A DNA stretch of 64,000 nt from an uncultured Pirellulaceae bacterium (GTDB taxonomy: Bacteria; Planctomycetota; Planctomycetia; Pirellulales; Pirellulaceae). The DNA is taken from positions 248,001-312,000 of the forward strand of contig CALKCK010000009.1 in the NCBI GenBank assembly GCA_938083195.1. The letters are read 5' to 3'. The translations under genes and the position numbers were made by a program. Shown here one piece after another: positions 35,711 to 45,700 of the stretch; position 1 is the first letter of the stretch; each line of letters opens with the position of its first letter. Below the pieces are notes generated by a model that was not told where the DNA came from, did no database searches, and saw only the letters and a program-made list of their open reading frames with translations.

Positions 35711-37402
35711 TTAGGAAACGCTGGGCGTATCAGAACCCACTGGTTCCAACACATCATTTACCCAATCAATCATTCGATTCTCCATCAATTCGTAAAATGG
35801 ATTGTAACGACATCGAACAAAGAGCGCATCGGAAAGCAGCAACGCACTCGACTCTCCACGAAGGCTGATTGAACCAAAATTAATCCCCGTATCTGCCGTT
35901 GCCGCACGATTCCCATACAATCGATCACCAGCCGAAAAGGGAATAGCGATGTGCGATAGAGAAACGATCCCTTCCGGCCACTCCAGTTCGAGCATCTTCT
36001 CACACGACTGGTCACCAACCCGTGATTCCAGCATGACTTTCCGCGAATCTGATTTAGCGTTTCGCAAGATCGTCAACTGAAATGGCAAATCCTCTCGTTC
36101 CAAATTTGGGAATATTTTCTCTTCGAAAGATAAATTAAACAAATTTGCAATTTGATCAAAGCGGTCAATGTCGAACAAAAATAATTCGCTTGAATTATTG
36201 TGCAACTTTTCAAACAGTGAGGAAATAAGTTTTGGAACCCTGACCGTTGAATCGACCACCGACTGCATTGCCAAGATCGGTGGGATCTCCTGAAGGCGTC
36301 CTTGTTTTTCTAACAACCCTAGCTGTCGCTCAACCTCCTGTGTCATATCCCAAGCCTGAATACTCGCATTGGTTGGCCAAGAACTGTATTTAAACGGATC
36401 AACTTCGGCATCAACATTCGACCAAAGGGCCTTTACGGTTCGCGAAACAAGGGCGACCGTATGATAAATTCGAAAAAGACGTGCTAGGGGATTGATGCCG
36501 ATCATGGGAGAAAACAAAAGAATGGCTTCAATTTTTGGAAGCGACGTCTCAGCAATTGCCGCGAGCGCGTAATTAACCGCCAAAGCGCCTCCGTTTGAAT
36601 AACCTGCCATGATAAGCGGTTTACCCTCAGGCAACTTTTGCTTCAACCCACGGACACCCACTTTCACAGCAGCCGTCCAGTCAGGCCATTCCACATTGGC
36701 CAAGGCACAGGGACAAGTACCATGGCCCGGCATTCGCAGCCAGACGACGGTGTACCCCTCTCGATGCAGTCGCAACCCAATCTCACGCAAAGAATACGGC
36801 GAATCACTCAGTCCGTGAATCAACAAAACTCCACCAATTGGATTCTCAGCTTCCAAGACCCGTGTTCGATTCCAATTTCGACCCACTACAGTTTCTGGAT
36901 TACAGACTGAATCACGACGATAACGGCTGAATGCGCCGTTCACTTGAGATTCCCAGCTACTCTCGATAAAGCCATCTAACTCATCGAAAACCAACTGCTC
37001 CTGAACCAGATAATCATCCAAACTAAAATCTTCACCCGCATCAGCTGCGCTAAATTCAGACTCTGGCATTTCCAGGTGCCACCCCTTAAGCTCTGGAAGT
37101 GACTTCGCAGTTTTAACCCAAACCACCAACAACAAGACAATGGCAACCGCGGTTGTCAGCAGCACATTTAAGCCCACTAAGAAAACAATTCGACCGAAAC
37201 GAATTGCCAACCCACGGTCAGTCATCGTGCCGCCAAACCGAAAACACTCGATCACTAAAATCACCAATGCGATCGTCGCCAAAACGAACAGCAGCCACAT
37301 CAAAACCCGCATGAATTTAGAACGCCAGGAAATTGAATTTTTAAGTTTCTTGATGCTCTGCTTCAAACGCATGGATACTCTCAGAAAATCAATTTGGGCC
37401 AT
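35711..37402 (-). CDS. Alpha/beta-hydrolase with two N-terminal TM helices
   Basis: This 563-aa protein has two hydrophobic segments (about residues 33-55 and 70-95) and a cytoplasmic or periplasmic alpha/beta-hydrolase domain. VLLIHGLSDSPYSLREIG carries the oxyanion region, MPGHGTCP the cap start, and IMAGYSNGGALAVNYA the serine nucleophile. A later VDSTVRV segment is a candidate for the acid. It resembles serine aminopeptidase/lysophospholipase-type hydrolases. The region between the TM helices and the domain is long and acidic. The substrate is unknown. It lies upstream of the S9 peptidase on the same strand but with a 115-bp gap, so co-transcription is uncertain. Confidence 0.82.
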   Translation of the reverse strand: MAQIDFLRVSMRLKQSIKKLKNSISWRSKFMRVLMWLLFVLATIALVILVIECFRFGGTMTDRGLAIRFGRIVFLVGLNVLLTTAVAIVLLLVVWVKTAKSLPELKGWHLEMPESEFSAADAGEDFSLDDYLVQEQLVFDELDGFIESSWESQVNGAFSRYRRDSVCNPETVVGRNWNRTRVLEAENPIGGVLLIHGLSDSPYSLREIGLRLHREGYTVVWLRMPGHGTCPCALANVEWPDWTAAVKVGVRGLKQKLPEGKPLIMAGYSNGGALAVNYALAAIAETSLPKIEAILLFSPMIGINPLARLFRIYHTVALVSRTVKALWSNVDAEVDPFKYSSWPTNASIQAWDMTQEVERQLGLLEKQGRLQEIPPILAMQSVVDSTVRVPKLISSLFEKLHNNSSELFLFDIDRFDQIANLFNLSFEEKIFPNLEREDLPFQLTILRNAKSDSRKVMLESRVGDQSCEKMLELEWPEGIVSLSHIAIPFSAGDRLYGNRAATADTGINFGSISLRGESSALLLSDALFVRCRYNPFYELMENRMIDWVNDVLEPVGSDTPSVS

Positions 37403-37596
37403 TGTGCCTACCCAATCCGTTAGATTGTGAATTCAACTGTAGACTTTTCAGCAATTCAGCGTCAAACCTATACCAGTCGGGATCACCAAATTTTAGTGAA
37501 TAAGAACCAAATTCAACCATTTAAAACTATCTTGTAATACCATCCGTCTGACAACGCAGGCCCTAACCGATCATTTCATCTCCGGAGTGCTGTTCA

Positions 37597-39432
37597 TTGA
37601 CAAATGACAAATTCTTACTTCTAAAACGTCACCCCTGCTCTAAGAACTTGAGCGATGAACTGATCACCGAAATTGCAAACCAATGTGACGTCATCCGCTG
37701 CGCTCCAGGAGAGGCTCCGCAACAAGTCAATCAAGCGTTTCACTCTGTTTACTTGATGATCCATGGAAGAATGCGTCAGACATTGTATGACTTTCAGGGA
37801 CGCATAATTGGCACTCGATTCCAAGTCGCCGGCGAACAATTCGGAGCACTTGCTGCCGCAATAGGTGAACCAGCGCCGATGGAATTAGTTGCCGAAGAAC
37901 CTTCAACGATGCTTAGAATTGACTACCGCACCTGCTTAGTACTGAATCAGAAACACCCCGAATTCCAACATAACTTTTCAATTATGCTTGCCAATACTGT
38001 GCTTAAATTGGCGATGAAAGGACGCGAACACCAGATACCCAAAAACGTAGTTATCTTTCATCAATCGCGCGACACTCGCGTCTTTACACACCGGCTCGTG
38101 ACTCGTCTAGCTGAACTCGAAGAACAACCGCATGTCATGACCGATGACGAACAATGGAAGGCAATCGAAGGCATACCGAACTTCCAAATCTCTGCCAACA
38201 CAGACATCGCAACTACTACAAAAGCGATTCAACAGAAGCTCGTCGACTGGTCCGAGGCTGAACGATTAGTCGTCGACCTCGATAACAAAGTAAGCTCCCA
38301 GGCGACGGCAGCCATTTTAGAATTTGCCGACAAAGTACTCTGGTGCGTTACGCTGGAAAACTGGGAGCAATCGGTCACTACCTTCCAAAACATTTTAAAA
38401 ACTGCCCCAGGCTGGGCAAATAAAATTAATATCGTTTGGATCTTGCCGGGAGATTGCCGGATCGCACCACTTGCCCCCGAACTGAATAAACCTGCAAAAC
38501 GAAATTTCAAACTCTCCTTCGAAACGCCTCCGGCAAAACAAAGCCAAGGTTTGATCAACGGATTCGAACGGATCGTTCATCAACTACGAGGAGTCCGGAT
38601 TGGCCTCGCTCTCGGCGGCGGAGCAGCCAGAGGAATGGCTCACCTCGGCATTCTCAAAGCACTCGAAGAGAATGGAATTGTGGTCGACATGATTGCGGGG
38701 ACAAGCGTCGGTGCAATGACAGGCGTCCTCTACTGCTCGGGAATGGAACCGGATGACAACGTCCAGCGATTCATCGAAGACCTAACGCCACCTTGGATCT
38801 TCCGAATGCTACCCAACGGAGGCTACTGGTACCTTCTCTGGAAATATCGTCGAGGCCATTTCGACCCCATGCTTCGAAAATATCTCAAGCATAGTCAACT
38901 GGAACAATTAACCATTCCAGTCCAATCGGTCACCGTCGACCTTGTCAGCGGTCAACCAATCATTCGCAAGCAAGGCGATGCCGTTCATGCAATCACTGAG
39001 AGCATCAATTTACCGGTACTTTCACGTCCAATAAACCGCAATGGTCAAGCGCTTGTTGATGGAGGAATTGTCAACAACGTTCCCGCTGACACACTCGTGA
39101 ATAGCGGATGTAATTTTGTCATCGCAGCCAGCGTGAGTGCAAGCATCAAACCAGAATTTGCCTCTAACCGCGCCGCAACACCAACCAAAAAAATGAAGCA
39201 CGCCTCAGCCATTAACACCGTCTTAAGAACCTACGTAGTCCAAAACGCCAACATGAACTCCGTGGGAGTTGCCCCAGCAGACTTTGTAATCCAACCCGAC
39301 ATTTCCGAATTTGAAATTACAGAATTTACACGCGCTGATGAAATGGCTGAAATTGGAAAATCAAAGACTCGTGAATTGATCCCAAAATTAAGAGAATTAC
39401 TGCGCACAATCGACCCCCCTCTTTTTAAGTAA
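37597..39432 (+). CDS. Patatin-like phospholipase with N-terminal cNMP-binding domain
   Basis: This 611-aa protein starts at a TTG with a GGAG site nine bases upstream. An N-terminal cyclic-nucleotide-binding domain (about 20-125, APGEAPQQVNQAFHSVYLMI) is followed by a region (about 140-320) of unclear identity. The patatin domain runs from GLALGGGAARGMAHLGILKAL (oxyanion loop, about 332) through GTSVGAM (Ser370) to VDGGIVNNVP (Asp488), giving an intact Ser-Asp dyad. The architecture resembles human NTE and bacterial phospholipases of the RssA/YlbK type with an added sensor. It should hydrolyse membrane phospholipids or lysophospholipids, possibly under nucleotide control. Confidence 0.9.
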   Translation: MTNDKFLLLKRHPCSKNLSDELITEIANQCDVIRCAPGEAPQQVNQAFHSVYLMIHGRMRQTLYDFQGRIIGTRFQVAGEQFGALAAAIGEPAPMELVAEEPSTMLRIDYRTCLVLNQKHPEFQHNFSIMLANTVLKLAMKGREHQIPKNVVIFHQSRDTRVFTHRLVTRLAELEEQPHVMTDDEQWKAIEGIPNFQISANTDIATTTKAIQQKLVDWSEAERLVVDLDNKVSSQATAAILEFADKVLWCVTLENWEQSVTTFQNILKTAPGWANKINIVWILPGDCRIAPLAPELNKPAKRNFKLSFETPPAKQSQGLINGFERIVHQLRGVRIGLALGGGAARGMAHLGILKALEENGIVVDMIAGTSVGAMTGVLYCSGMEPDDNVQRFIEDLTPPWIFRMLPNGGYWYLLWKYRRGHFDPMLRKYLKHSQLEQLTIPVQSVTVDLVSGQPIIRKQGDAVHAITESINLPVLSRPINRNGQALVDGGIVNNVPADTLVNSGCNFVIAASVSASIKPEFASNRAATPTKKMKHASAINTVLRTYVVQNANMNSVGVAPADFVIQPDISEFEITEFTRADEMAEIGKSKTRELIPKLRELLRTIDPPLFK

Positions 39433-39653
39433 GGCACCGCAGGGGGAATGAACGAACTTCCGAGTTGTCTAGCCGAAAAATTCGTTATAACGCGAAGGCC
39501 TCCCTTTCTCTACAGAGTATTTAATTTGCAAAAAGCTCGTTTCAGTGCCCCGCAACTTCTCTAATAAGTGGATAGCTAACCTTCACATTCCAAAGCGGAT
39601 TGGGGAATCAAAGTCAGCCAAGCTCACCACTTTTATTTTGATTAATTGCGTCA

Positions 39654-40457
39654 ATGTCAAACACAATTCCAACGGAAGGAGACCGATCAAAACTCCGAAG
39701 TTCATTCATCAAAAAAATGGGACTGCTTCACCAGTTCCATTTACTTTTCGATAATATTCCCGGAATTTATTTCTTCGTTAAAGATACCGAAAGCCGAATG
39801 ATCTTCGGCAGCCAGGCCCTCTTGGTTCGGCTCGGCCTGGAAAGCCAGGATGCCCTTGTCGGTACAACGGATTACGATCATTTCCCCAAACATGTCGCTG
39901 ATCGGTTTGTACTCGACGATCAACAAGTTATTTCAACCGGCAAGCCGCTGATCAACCATCTTGAACTCTGGTACAACCAACAACGCCTCCTCGATATGTT
40001 CGTGACCCAAAAACATCCTGTCTACGGTGCCAACGGAAAGATCATCGGCGTCATGGGCACGGTCCAAAGTTACGAAAACAACAAAAAATCAGTCGTCCCT
40101 TATCTCGAAGTCATCGAAGCGGTGGATTACATCCGAGAGAATTATGACCAAAAAATCAAAGTTCCTGACCTGGCAGCACTGTCGAATATCTCTCCCCGAC
40201 AACTCAACCGCAGGTTCATTAGTGTGTTTGGGATCAACGCTCAACAATTTTTAATTAAAACAAGAATTCAGTCCGCCTGCGAAGCACTTCTCAACAGTCA
40301 AAAATCAATCCTAGAGATTTCAATGGATGTTGGGTTCTGTGACCAAAGTGCATTTACACAGCACTTCCACAAACATGTAGGCGTCACGCCACATAAATAT
40401 CGCATCCAGTCAGGGGCTGTTTTTCGTCCTCCCGCTCAATTCCCAAGAACAACCTAG
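39654..40457 (+). CDS. PAS-AraC transcriptional regulator
   Basis: This 267-aa protein joins a PAS-like sensor (about residues 28-140, LFDNIPGIYFFVKDTESRMI and ALVGTTDYDHFP, ending GKIIGVMGTVQSY) to an AraC-type DNA-binding domain (about 160-262). The latter has the two HTH units: KVPDLAALSNISPRQLNRRF and ISMDVGFCDQSAFTQHFHKH with VGVTPHKYR. PAS domains sense small ligands, redox or light; no cofactor residue stands out here. The gene lies upstream of a secreted EF-hand protein, separated by a 14-bp tandem repeat array, so it may regulate that gene. This is inferred from position only. Confidence 0.88.
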   Translation: MSNTIPTEGDRSKLRSSFIKKMGLLHQFHLLFDNIPGIYFFVKDTESRMIFGSQALLVRLGLESQDALVGTTDYDHFPKHVADRFVLDDQQVISTGKPLINHLELWYNQQRLLDMFVTQKHPVYGANGKIIGVMGTVQSYENNKKSVVPYLEVIEAVDYIRENYDQKIKVPDLAALSNISPRQLNRRFISVFGINAQQFLIKTRIQSACEALLNSQKSILEISMDVGFCDQSAFTQHFHKHVGVTPHKYRIQSGAVFRPPAQFPRTT

Positions 40458-40474
40458 TCAACCGTTTTGAATTA

Positions 40475-40566
40475 ATCCAATTGCTTCAATCCAATTGCTT
40501 CAATCCAATTGCTTCAATCCAATTGCTTCAATCCAATTGCTTCAATCCAATTGCTTCAATCCAATT
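40475..40566. repeat. 14-bp tandem repeat array (6 full copies plus 8 bp)
   Basis: The unit ATCCAATTGCTTCA is repeated six times without change, followed by a partial ATCCAATT. The unit contains the palindrome CAATTG. The array lies in the 259-bp space between the PAS-AraC gene and the secreted EF-hand protein. The copies are exact, which suggests recent slippage or selection. A unit length not divisible by three agrees with non-coding DNA. Confidence 0.95.
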
Positions 40567-40716
40567 CCGCCGCAACCTCGAAGTTACTCAGCACGCCGGA
40601 ATAAATCTCTCATTATTTTCATTAATTCAAGGTCGCTGCGCATCTAAAGGAATGAAGGTCACCGCTAACCTCCGTAGCCAATCCGGCCCCAATCTGCTCA
40701 CAGAAAGACTCAACCG

Positions 40717-41586
40717 ATGCCTACCGCCCGCTTGCCAATTTTAGCCGTCCTCTTCGCGCTTGCCATTCAAGGATCAGCCTTCGCAGCAGACCCACTTTTG
40801 TGCCTTCAGGGCAAACTAATTTTTGAAGATTCATTTTCAACACCGTCGCTCAACTCACAGTGGACCACTCCCAAAGGAGAATGGACCATTGTCGAACAAG
40901 CCCTCCGGGGGAGCGAATTAGCGGCAGACAATCATTCCGCCGTCATCCGAAAAGACATGGATTTCCCAACAAACTTCATCATTCGGTTTAGATTTAGATT
41001 CAATGGTGGTCAGGCAATCCACTGCTCTTTTAACGGAAAAGGACATATCTGCCGGGCAACGCTGACCCCCGAGGGCTACACCCTCAAAGGAGAGAAAGTC
41101 AAAAGTGATACGACCGATCGTGCGGTAACGGTGGGTCAAGTTCAACAGAAATTCTCGCCCGGAGAATGGCATACCATGCAAATCGAAGTCGCTGGCAACG
41201 AATTCGTAGCCCGAGTCGATGACGGACCAATCGCCTTCGGTTCCGACAAAAAGATCGGTCGACCCAAAACTAATTTTGGATTCCCAATGGCAGGAACTCA
41301 TTCCGAAATTGATGATCTCAAAATCTGGAATGCTGATTTGAATCCTAATTGGCAAGCCAAGAAAAAGACCCTACCGCCAAACAAAATCACCCCACCACAA
41401 CCACCGACCGTGGAGAAACGATTTCAAAACTTTGACAAAAATGGGGATGGCTCGATTTCGCTTAAAGAATTCACCAATCCACGCCCAAAGGACAAACGGG
41501 CGGCAGTCGAAAAACAATTTCAACGAAGAGATAAGAATCAGGATGGAAAAATGAGCCTGCAGGAATTTTCGCCAGTAAAGAAATAA
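40717..41586 (+). CDS. Secreted laminin-G/DUF1080-like protein with two EF-hands
   Basis: This 289-aa protein has a signal peptide (LPILAVLFALAIQGSAFAAD). A beta-sandwich concanavalin-like domain (about 35-210, FEDSFSTPSLNSQWTTPKGE to DDLKIWNADL) resembles the DUF1080 family seen in planctomycetes. Two EF-hand motifs follow: DKNGDGSISLKEF (about 242-254) and DKNQDGKMSLQEF (about 273-285), each with Asp and Gly at calcium-ligand positions. It probably binds a carbohydrate or surface polymer in a calcium-dependent way. A proline/lysine-rich linker separates the two parts. Confidence 0.82.
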   Translation: MPTARLPILAVLFALAIQGSAFAADPLLCLQGKLIFEDSFSTPSLNSQWTTPKGEWTIVEQALRGSELAADNHSAVIRKDMDFPTNFIIRFRFRFNGGQAIHCSFNGKGHICRATLTPEGYTLKGEKVKSDTTDRAVTVGQVQQKFSPGEWHTMQIEVAGNEFVARVDDGPIAFGSDKKIGRPKTNFGFPMAGTHSEIDDLKIWNADLNPNWQAKKKTLPPNKITPPQPPTVEKRFQNFDKNGDGSISLKEFTNPRPKDKRAAVEKQFQRRDKNQDGKMSLQEFSPVKK

Positions 41587-41670
41587 ACTAGCCCGACCCC
41601 AGTCACCCCGACCCATCTGAACACTCTGACAAAACGCAAACTTGAGAAAACTTCCGTAAGGACGCAACTT

Positions 41671-41732
41671 AAATAAATCCACCTCTCTGAACATCTAGAA
41701 CTCGTCTCGTTGTTTTGAGGTGGTTATTTTTT
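41671..41732 (+). terminator. Possible terminator with a large loop after the EF-hand protein
   Basis: AAATAA and CCACCTC near 41671-41685 pair with GAGGTGG and TTATTT at 41717-41730, followed by T residues. The loop is about 30 nt, larger than usual, and a 2-nt bulge interrupts the stem. The facing ankyrin gene ends here, which makes a termination role plausible. Confidence 0.35.
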
Positions 41733-42246
41733 ACTCAGATTCTGGACGTTCAATCTGGTGCCTCTGTATCAACTCTTGCATTGCCTGTTGCCGTTCCGGG
41801 CAATCTGGCCACTGGTCAAAAATCGTCTCGCCGAGCGGAGTCGTGTAAACAGGAATTGCTCCTGCTGAAATCAAAGCATCGATCAATTCAGCATTGCCGT
41901 CATACACGCAACAATGGATGGCATTAAACCGAACTTCGCTGCCTACATTGGGGTCGGCCCCATAGGCCAGTAACACCTTCGCCGTTTCTGTCTTTTCCAA
42001 AACACAGGCGTCTAGCAACGGAGTATCACCAAAGGCGTTTCGTCGTTCTGGATCGAATCCCTGCTGGAGCAAAAATTCCACATCCGACGGAGAACCCTCA
42101 AGCGTTAGAAAATGTAATGCGTTTTGCCCCAAATCCACCGGAGCAGTAAACAACGTTGGATGCGATTGGAGTAACCGGCAAGCCTCGTCTCGATCATTTC
42201 CGACTGCTTTAATGAACTGGCCGACCAAGGCTTGATTTTCGACCAA
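41731..42246 (-). CDS. Ankyrin-repeat protein
   Basis: This protein of about 171 residues starts at a TTG (42246) directly preceded by AGGAGAGG; an earlier in-frame TTG at 42270 gives 179 residues but lacks such a site. Three to four ankyrin units are visible: GQNALHFLTLEGSPSDVEFL, GDTPLLDACVLEKTETAKVL with LAYGADPN, and FNAIHCCVYDGNAELIDALI. Ankyrin repeats mediate protein contacts. No signal peptide or catalytic domain is present, so it is probably cytoplasmic. Its partner is unknown. A non-coding stretch of 523 bp follows before the subtilase gene. Confidence 0.82.
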   Translation of the reverse strand: MVENQALVGQFIKAVGNDRDEACRLLQSHPTLFTAPVDLGQNALHFLTLEGSPSDVEFLLQQGFDPERRNAFGDTPLLDACVLEKTETAKVLLAYGADPNVGSEVRFNAIHCCVYDGNAELIDALISAGAIPVYTTPLGETIFDQWPDCPERQQAMQELIQRHQIERPESE

Positions 42247-42769
42247 AACACCTCTCCTAATAATACTCAAATAACAAAATGATGATCGCCATCCTCGCCT
42301 AACGGGTTCCCATCGGAAAGACCGCCGGTGAAAATCGCAGTGTCAGCAACTTCCGAAACGGGGCTCGCCGCCAACGGCCAAAGTTAAATCGCGCCAGGCT
42401 TAGCCCGATAAAATCGCGGCCAGACCCACTGTCCGCCCAGTGGAATCGCGACATCGAACGAACCGCCCGAAAACAGGATCTAAAAAATAATTCGTTCACC
42501 CTCCCAACCACGGTTACCAACTGTCGACTTTCGCAAACCAAAAATCTCGAATTAAAAGCTCAAAAGATCGGGCATTTCAGGCCAAAACCTGAACACCCTC
42601 CAAATAGGGGTTTTCTGCTTTGGCTGTTTTCCGCGGACCTTTTCCAATTTTCGCTTCCGCTGCAAAATTTGTTTTGTGTTTTTCTTGACACTCAAGAAAT
42701 TAACGCCAAGTTGAGAAGACCGCTGGGGAAGGTTTTCAAAACGATACTTGTAACTTTGGAGAAGCAAAT
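42247..42769. other. Intergenic region before the first giant subtilase
   Basis: These 523 bp hold no frame with a ribosome site or recognisable product. A perfect CCACTG/CAGTGG inverted repeat (42426-42443) with a 6-nt loop is present. A TTGACA at 42685 could be a -35 box, but no good -10 follows it. The GGAG ribosome site of the subtilase lies just before 42770. Confidence 0.5.
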
Positions 42770-45700
42770 ATGAAGCTAGGCAATCGACTGAACCGACGTA
42801 AGCAAGGCAATTCAAAACTATCAGTTGGTGACGCCTATGAGATGCTAGAACGCAGAAATTTACTGGCGACCTACACCGTCGATTTTAGCCAGCTCGCGCC
42901 CACCGATTATTCGAGCAGCGAAATTCTTGTCCGCTTCCAAGACGACATCTCCGTCGACGAGCTTCAAAAAATAAACCACGTCGAACTGATGAATCACAAT
43001 GCGATTCTCTCGGCATCACTCGGAGAGGGATTTCGCGCTGACGGCCAGTTGTTTGAGATCCCAGTCACAACCGGTCAAAGTATTCCCGATCTCATTGAAT
43101 ACTACAACTCTCTTGACGCCGTCGAGTTTGCCGAACCCAACTACTTAATGGAATCCACAGCAGTCCCCAACGATCAGTACTACGGTTTCCAGTGGGGACC
43201 ACCCAACATCAATGCCGAATCCGCTTGGAATACACGAACTGACAGCTCTTCGATAATTGTCGGCGTCATCGACAGTGGCGTTCAGTATGATCACCCTGAC
43301 CTCCAACCCAACATCTGGACCAACAGCGGTGAAATCGCTGGCAACGGCATTGACGACGACAATAATGGCTACGTCGATGATTTCTACGGTTACGATTTCG
43401 ACAACGATGACAGTGACCCGATGGATGACAATGGACATGGAACCCACGTCGCTGGAACGATTGGAGCTCAGGGAAACAACTCAATCGGAGTCGCGGGAGT
43501 TGGCTGGGATGCAAGCCTGATGTCGCTTAAAGTAATTGGAGGGGGCAGCAACGCTGATGTCGCCCGAGCGATCGATTACGCAACGGATAACGGAGCGAAG
43601 ATCACTAACAACAGTTACGGTTACGCAGGCACCAACGTCGGGGGGAGCAGCGTGATGTCCGCAGCGATTGGCCGGGCTAAAGACGCGGGAGTCCTTTATG
43701 TCGTTGCCGCTGGCAACTCGCGAACTGGAATTCCAGCGTCTGATATGGATGGCAGCTTCAACTCCTGGCCAGCTGAGTACAGTAAAGTTCATGACAATGT
43801 AATTACGGTCGGTGCGATCGATGAAGGTGGAGCTTTCGCCTCTTACTCACACTGGGGAGACGAATCAGTTCAAATTGCTGCACCGGGCACGTCGATCGCC
43901 AGCACCTACACGAATGACGGCTACGTTTATCTCTCGGGAACCTCAATGGCTTCGCCGCATGTTGCTGGTGCAGCCGCCTTGTTATGGGCTGAACGCCCCG
44001 ATATGTCTTATCTCGAAATTAAAGACGCAATCCTCAATAACACGCGGGCCGATCATCTCAACCTCGTAACCAATGGTGTGCTTGATCTAGGACTCGCAAT
44101 GACAGCGATCACCGGATCGACAAACTCGCCTCCGGTCGCTGTCAATGATACTGCAACTGTCGACGAGGATTCGTTTGTCGCAGTGAACGTCCTGCAAAAC
44201 GATACGGATCCCGATAACGACTCGCTTACAGTTCAATCTTTCACCAACCCGTCCAATGGATCGGTTTCCGCAAACAACGGCGTTTTGACCTACACGCCGG
44301 ACACCAACTTCAATGGTAGTGATTCATTCAATTACACAATTAATGATGGCAATGGAAACACTGACTCGGCCACAGTCTCGATTACGATAGATGCAGTCAA
44401 CGACAATCCCGTTGCCGCTGATGACGCTTCGGTCACAAATGAAGACAATGCCGTTGTAATCAACGTGATTTCAAATGACACCGACGTCGATGGCGATTCT
44501 CTAACCGTCGGATCCATCATTCAACCTAACAATGGCATCGTTGTGAACAACGGCGACGGGACAGTCACTTATACTCCCGCCAATGGTTTCTTCGGAGTCG
44601 ACACCTTTAGCTATACCGTCACCGATGGGAGCCTGACCGATTCGGCAAACGTTTCGGTTACGGTCAATGAAGTCGTAGACGACGATCCACCGGTTGCCAA
44701 CAACGACAATGCGATCGTCAATGAAGACTCACAAGTTAGCGTTCCTGTCCTAGACAACGACAACGATCCCAATGGCGATACGCTCGCAATCGACGCTTTT
44801 GGTCAAGCCTCCAACGGCACCGTTACTCAAAACAATGACATTTTGATTTACACCCCCGACGCTGATTTCAATGGATCCGATTCATTCAACTACACCATCA
44901 ACGACGGCAATGGCAATACCGACACGGCAACGGTCTTTGTCACCATTAACGCGGTTAACGACAACCCCGTAGCGAACAACGACAGCGGATCCACCGACCA
45001 AGATGTTCCCGTCATTGTCGATCTTGTTGGCAATGACGCCGACATTGACGGAGATACGCTTACTATCGATTCCTTCACTCAACCGACCAACGGCGTCGTC
45101 ACGGACAATGGCGATGGAACCATCACCTACGCTCCTGGTTCCGGATTCTTCGGAAGTGATTCGTTTACCTACACGGTCACCGATGGAGACCTGACCGATT
45201 CGGCAACCGTTCAGATCACCGTCAACGAAGTCGGGGGAGGCACATCGGAAATTGGGTTCTCTGGCACGGCGATTGATGTGACTCATGTTTGGAAAACCAT
45301 CAACCTCCCTGTCAGCTTCACCAACCCGGTCGTTATTGCGGGTGGCTCAACTCGCGACGGCGGGCACCAAGGAATTGTCCGGGTCCAAAACGTCACCTCC
45401 AACAGTTTCCAAATTCGATTCCAAGAATGGGATTATCGAGATGGTCGACACACCACAGAAAACATGGGCTATCTGGTAGTCGAGGCTGGCACCCACACGT
45501 TGACCGATGGAACCCAACTCGTCGCTGGAACAACAACGCTCACCAACGAATCGACTCGAACAATTTCGTTTGGCGATAGTTTCTCGGGAACCCCATTGGT
45601 TCTCGCTCAAACGATGACCAATAACGATGGGGCAGCGGTGGTCGAAAGAGTCCGCGCTATCACCAATTCGAATTTCAAGATTCAATTCAACGAAGAAGAA

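Noticed and set aside
40475..40566. Possible CRISPR array
   Set aside because: The 14-bp units are directly adjacent with no spacers, and there are no cas genes.
42685..42690. TTGACA as a -35 promoter box
   Set aside because: No acceptable -10 sequence at 16-18 bp downstream; the same holds for the TTGACA at 57450.
42299..42815. Short minus-strand frames in the gap before the first giant subtilase
   Set aside because: Composition is not protein-like, no ribosome sites, and one of them overlaps the subtilase start.
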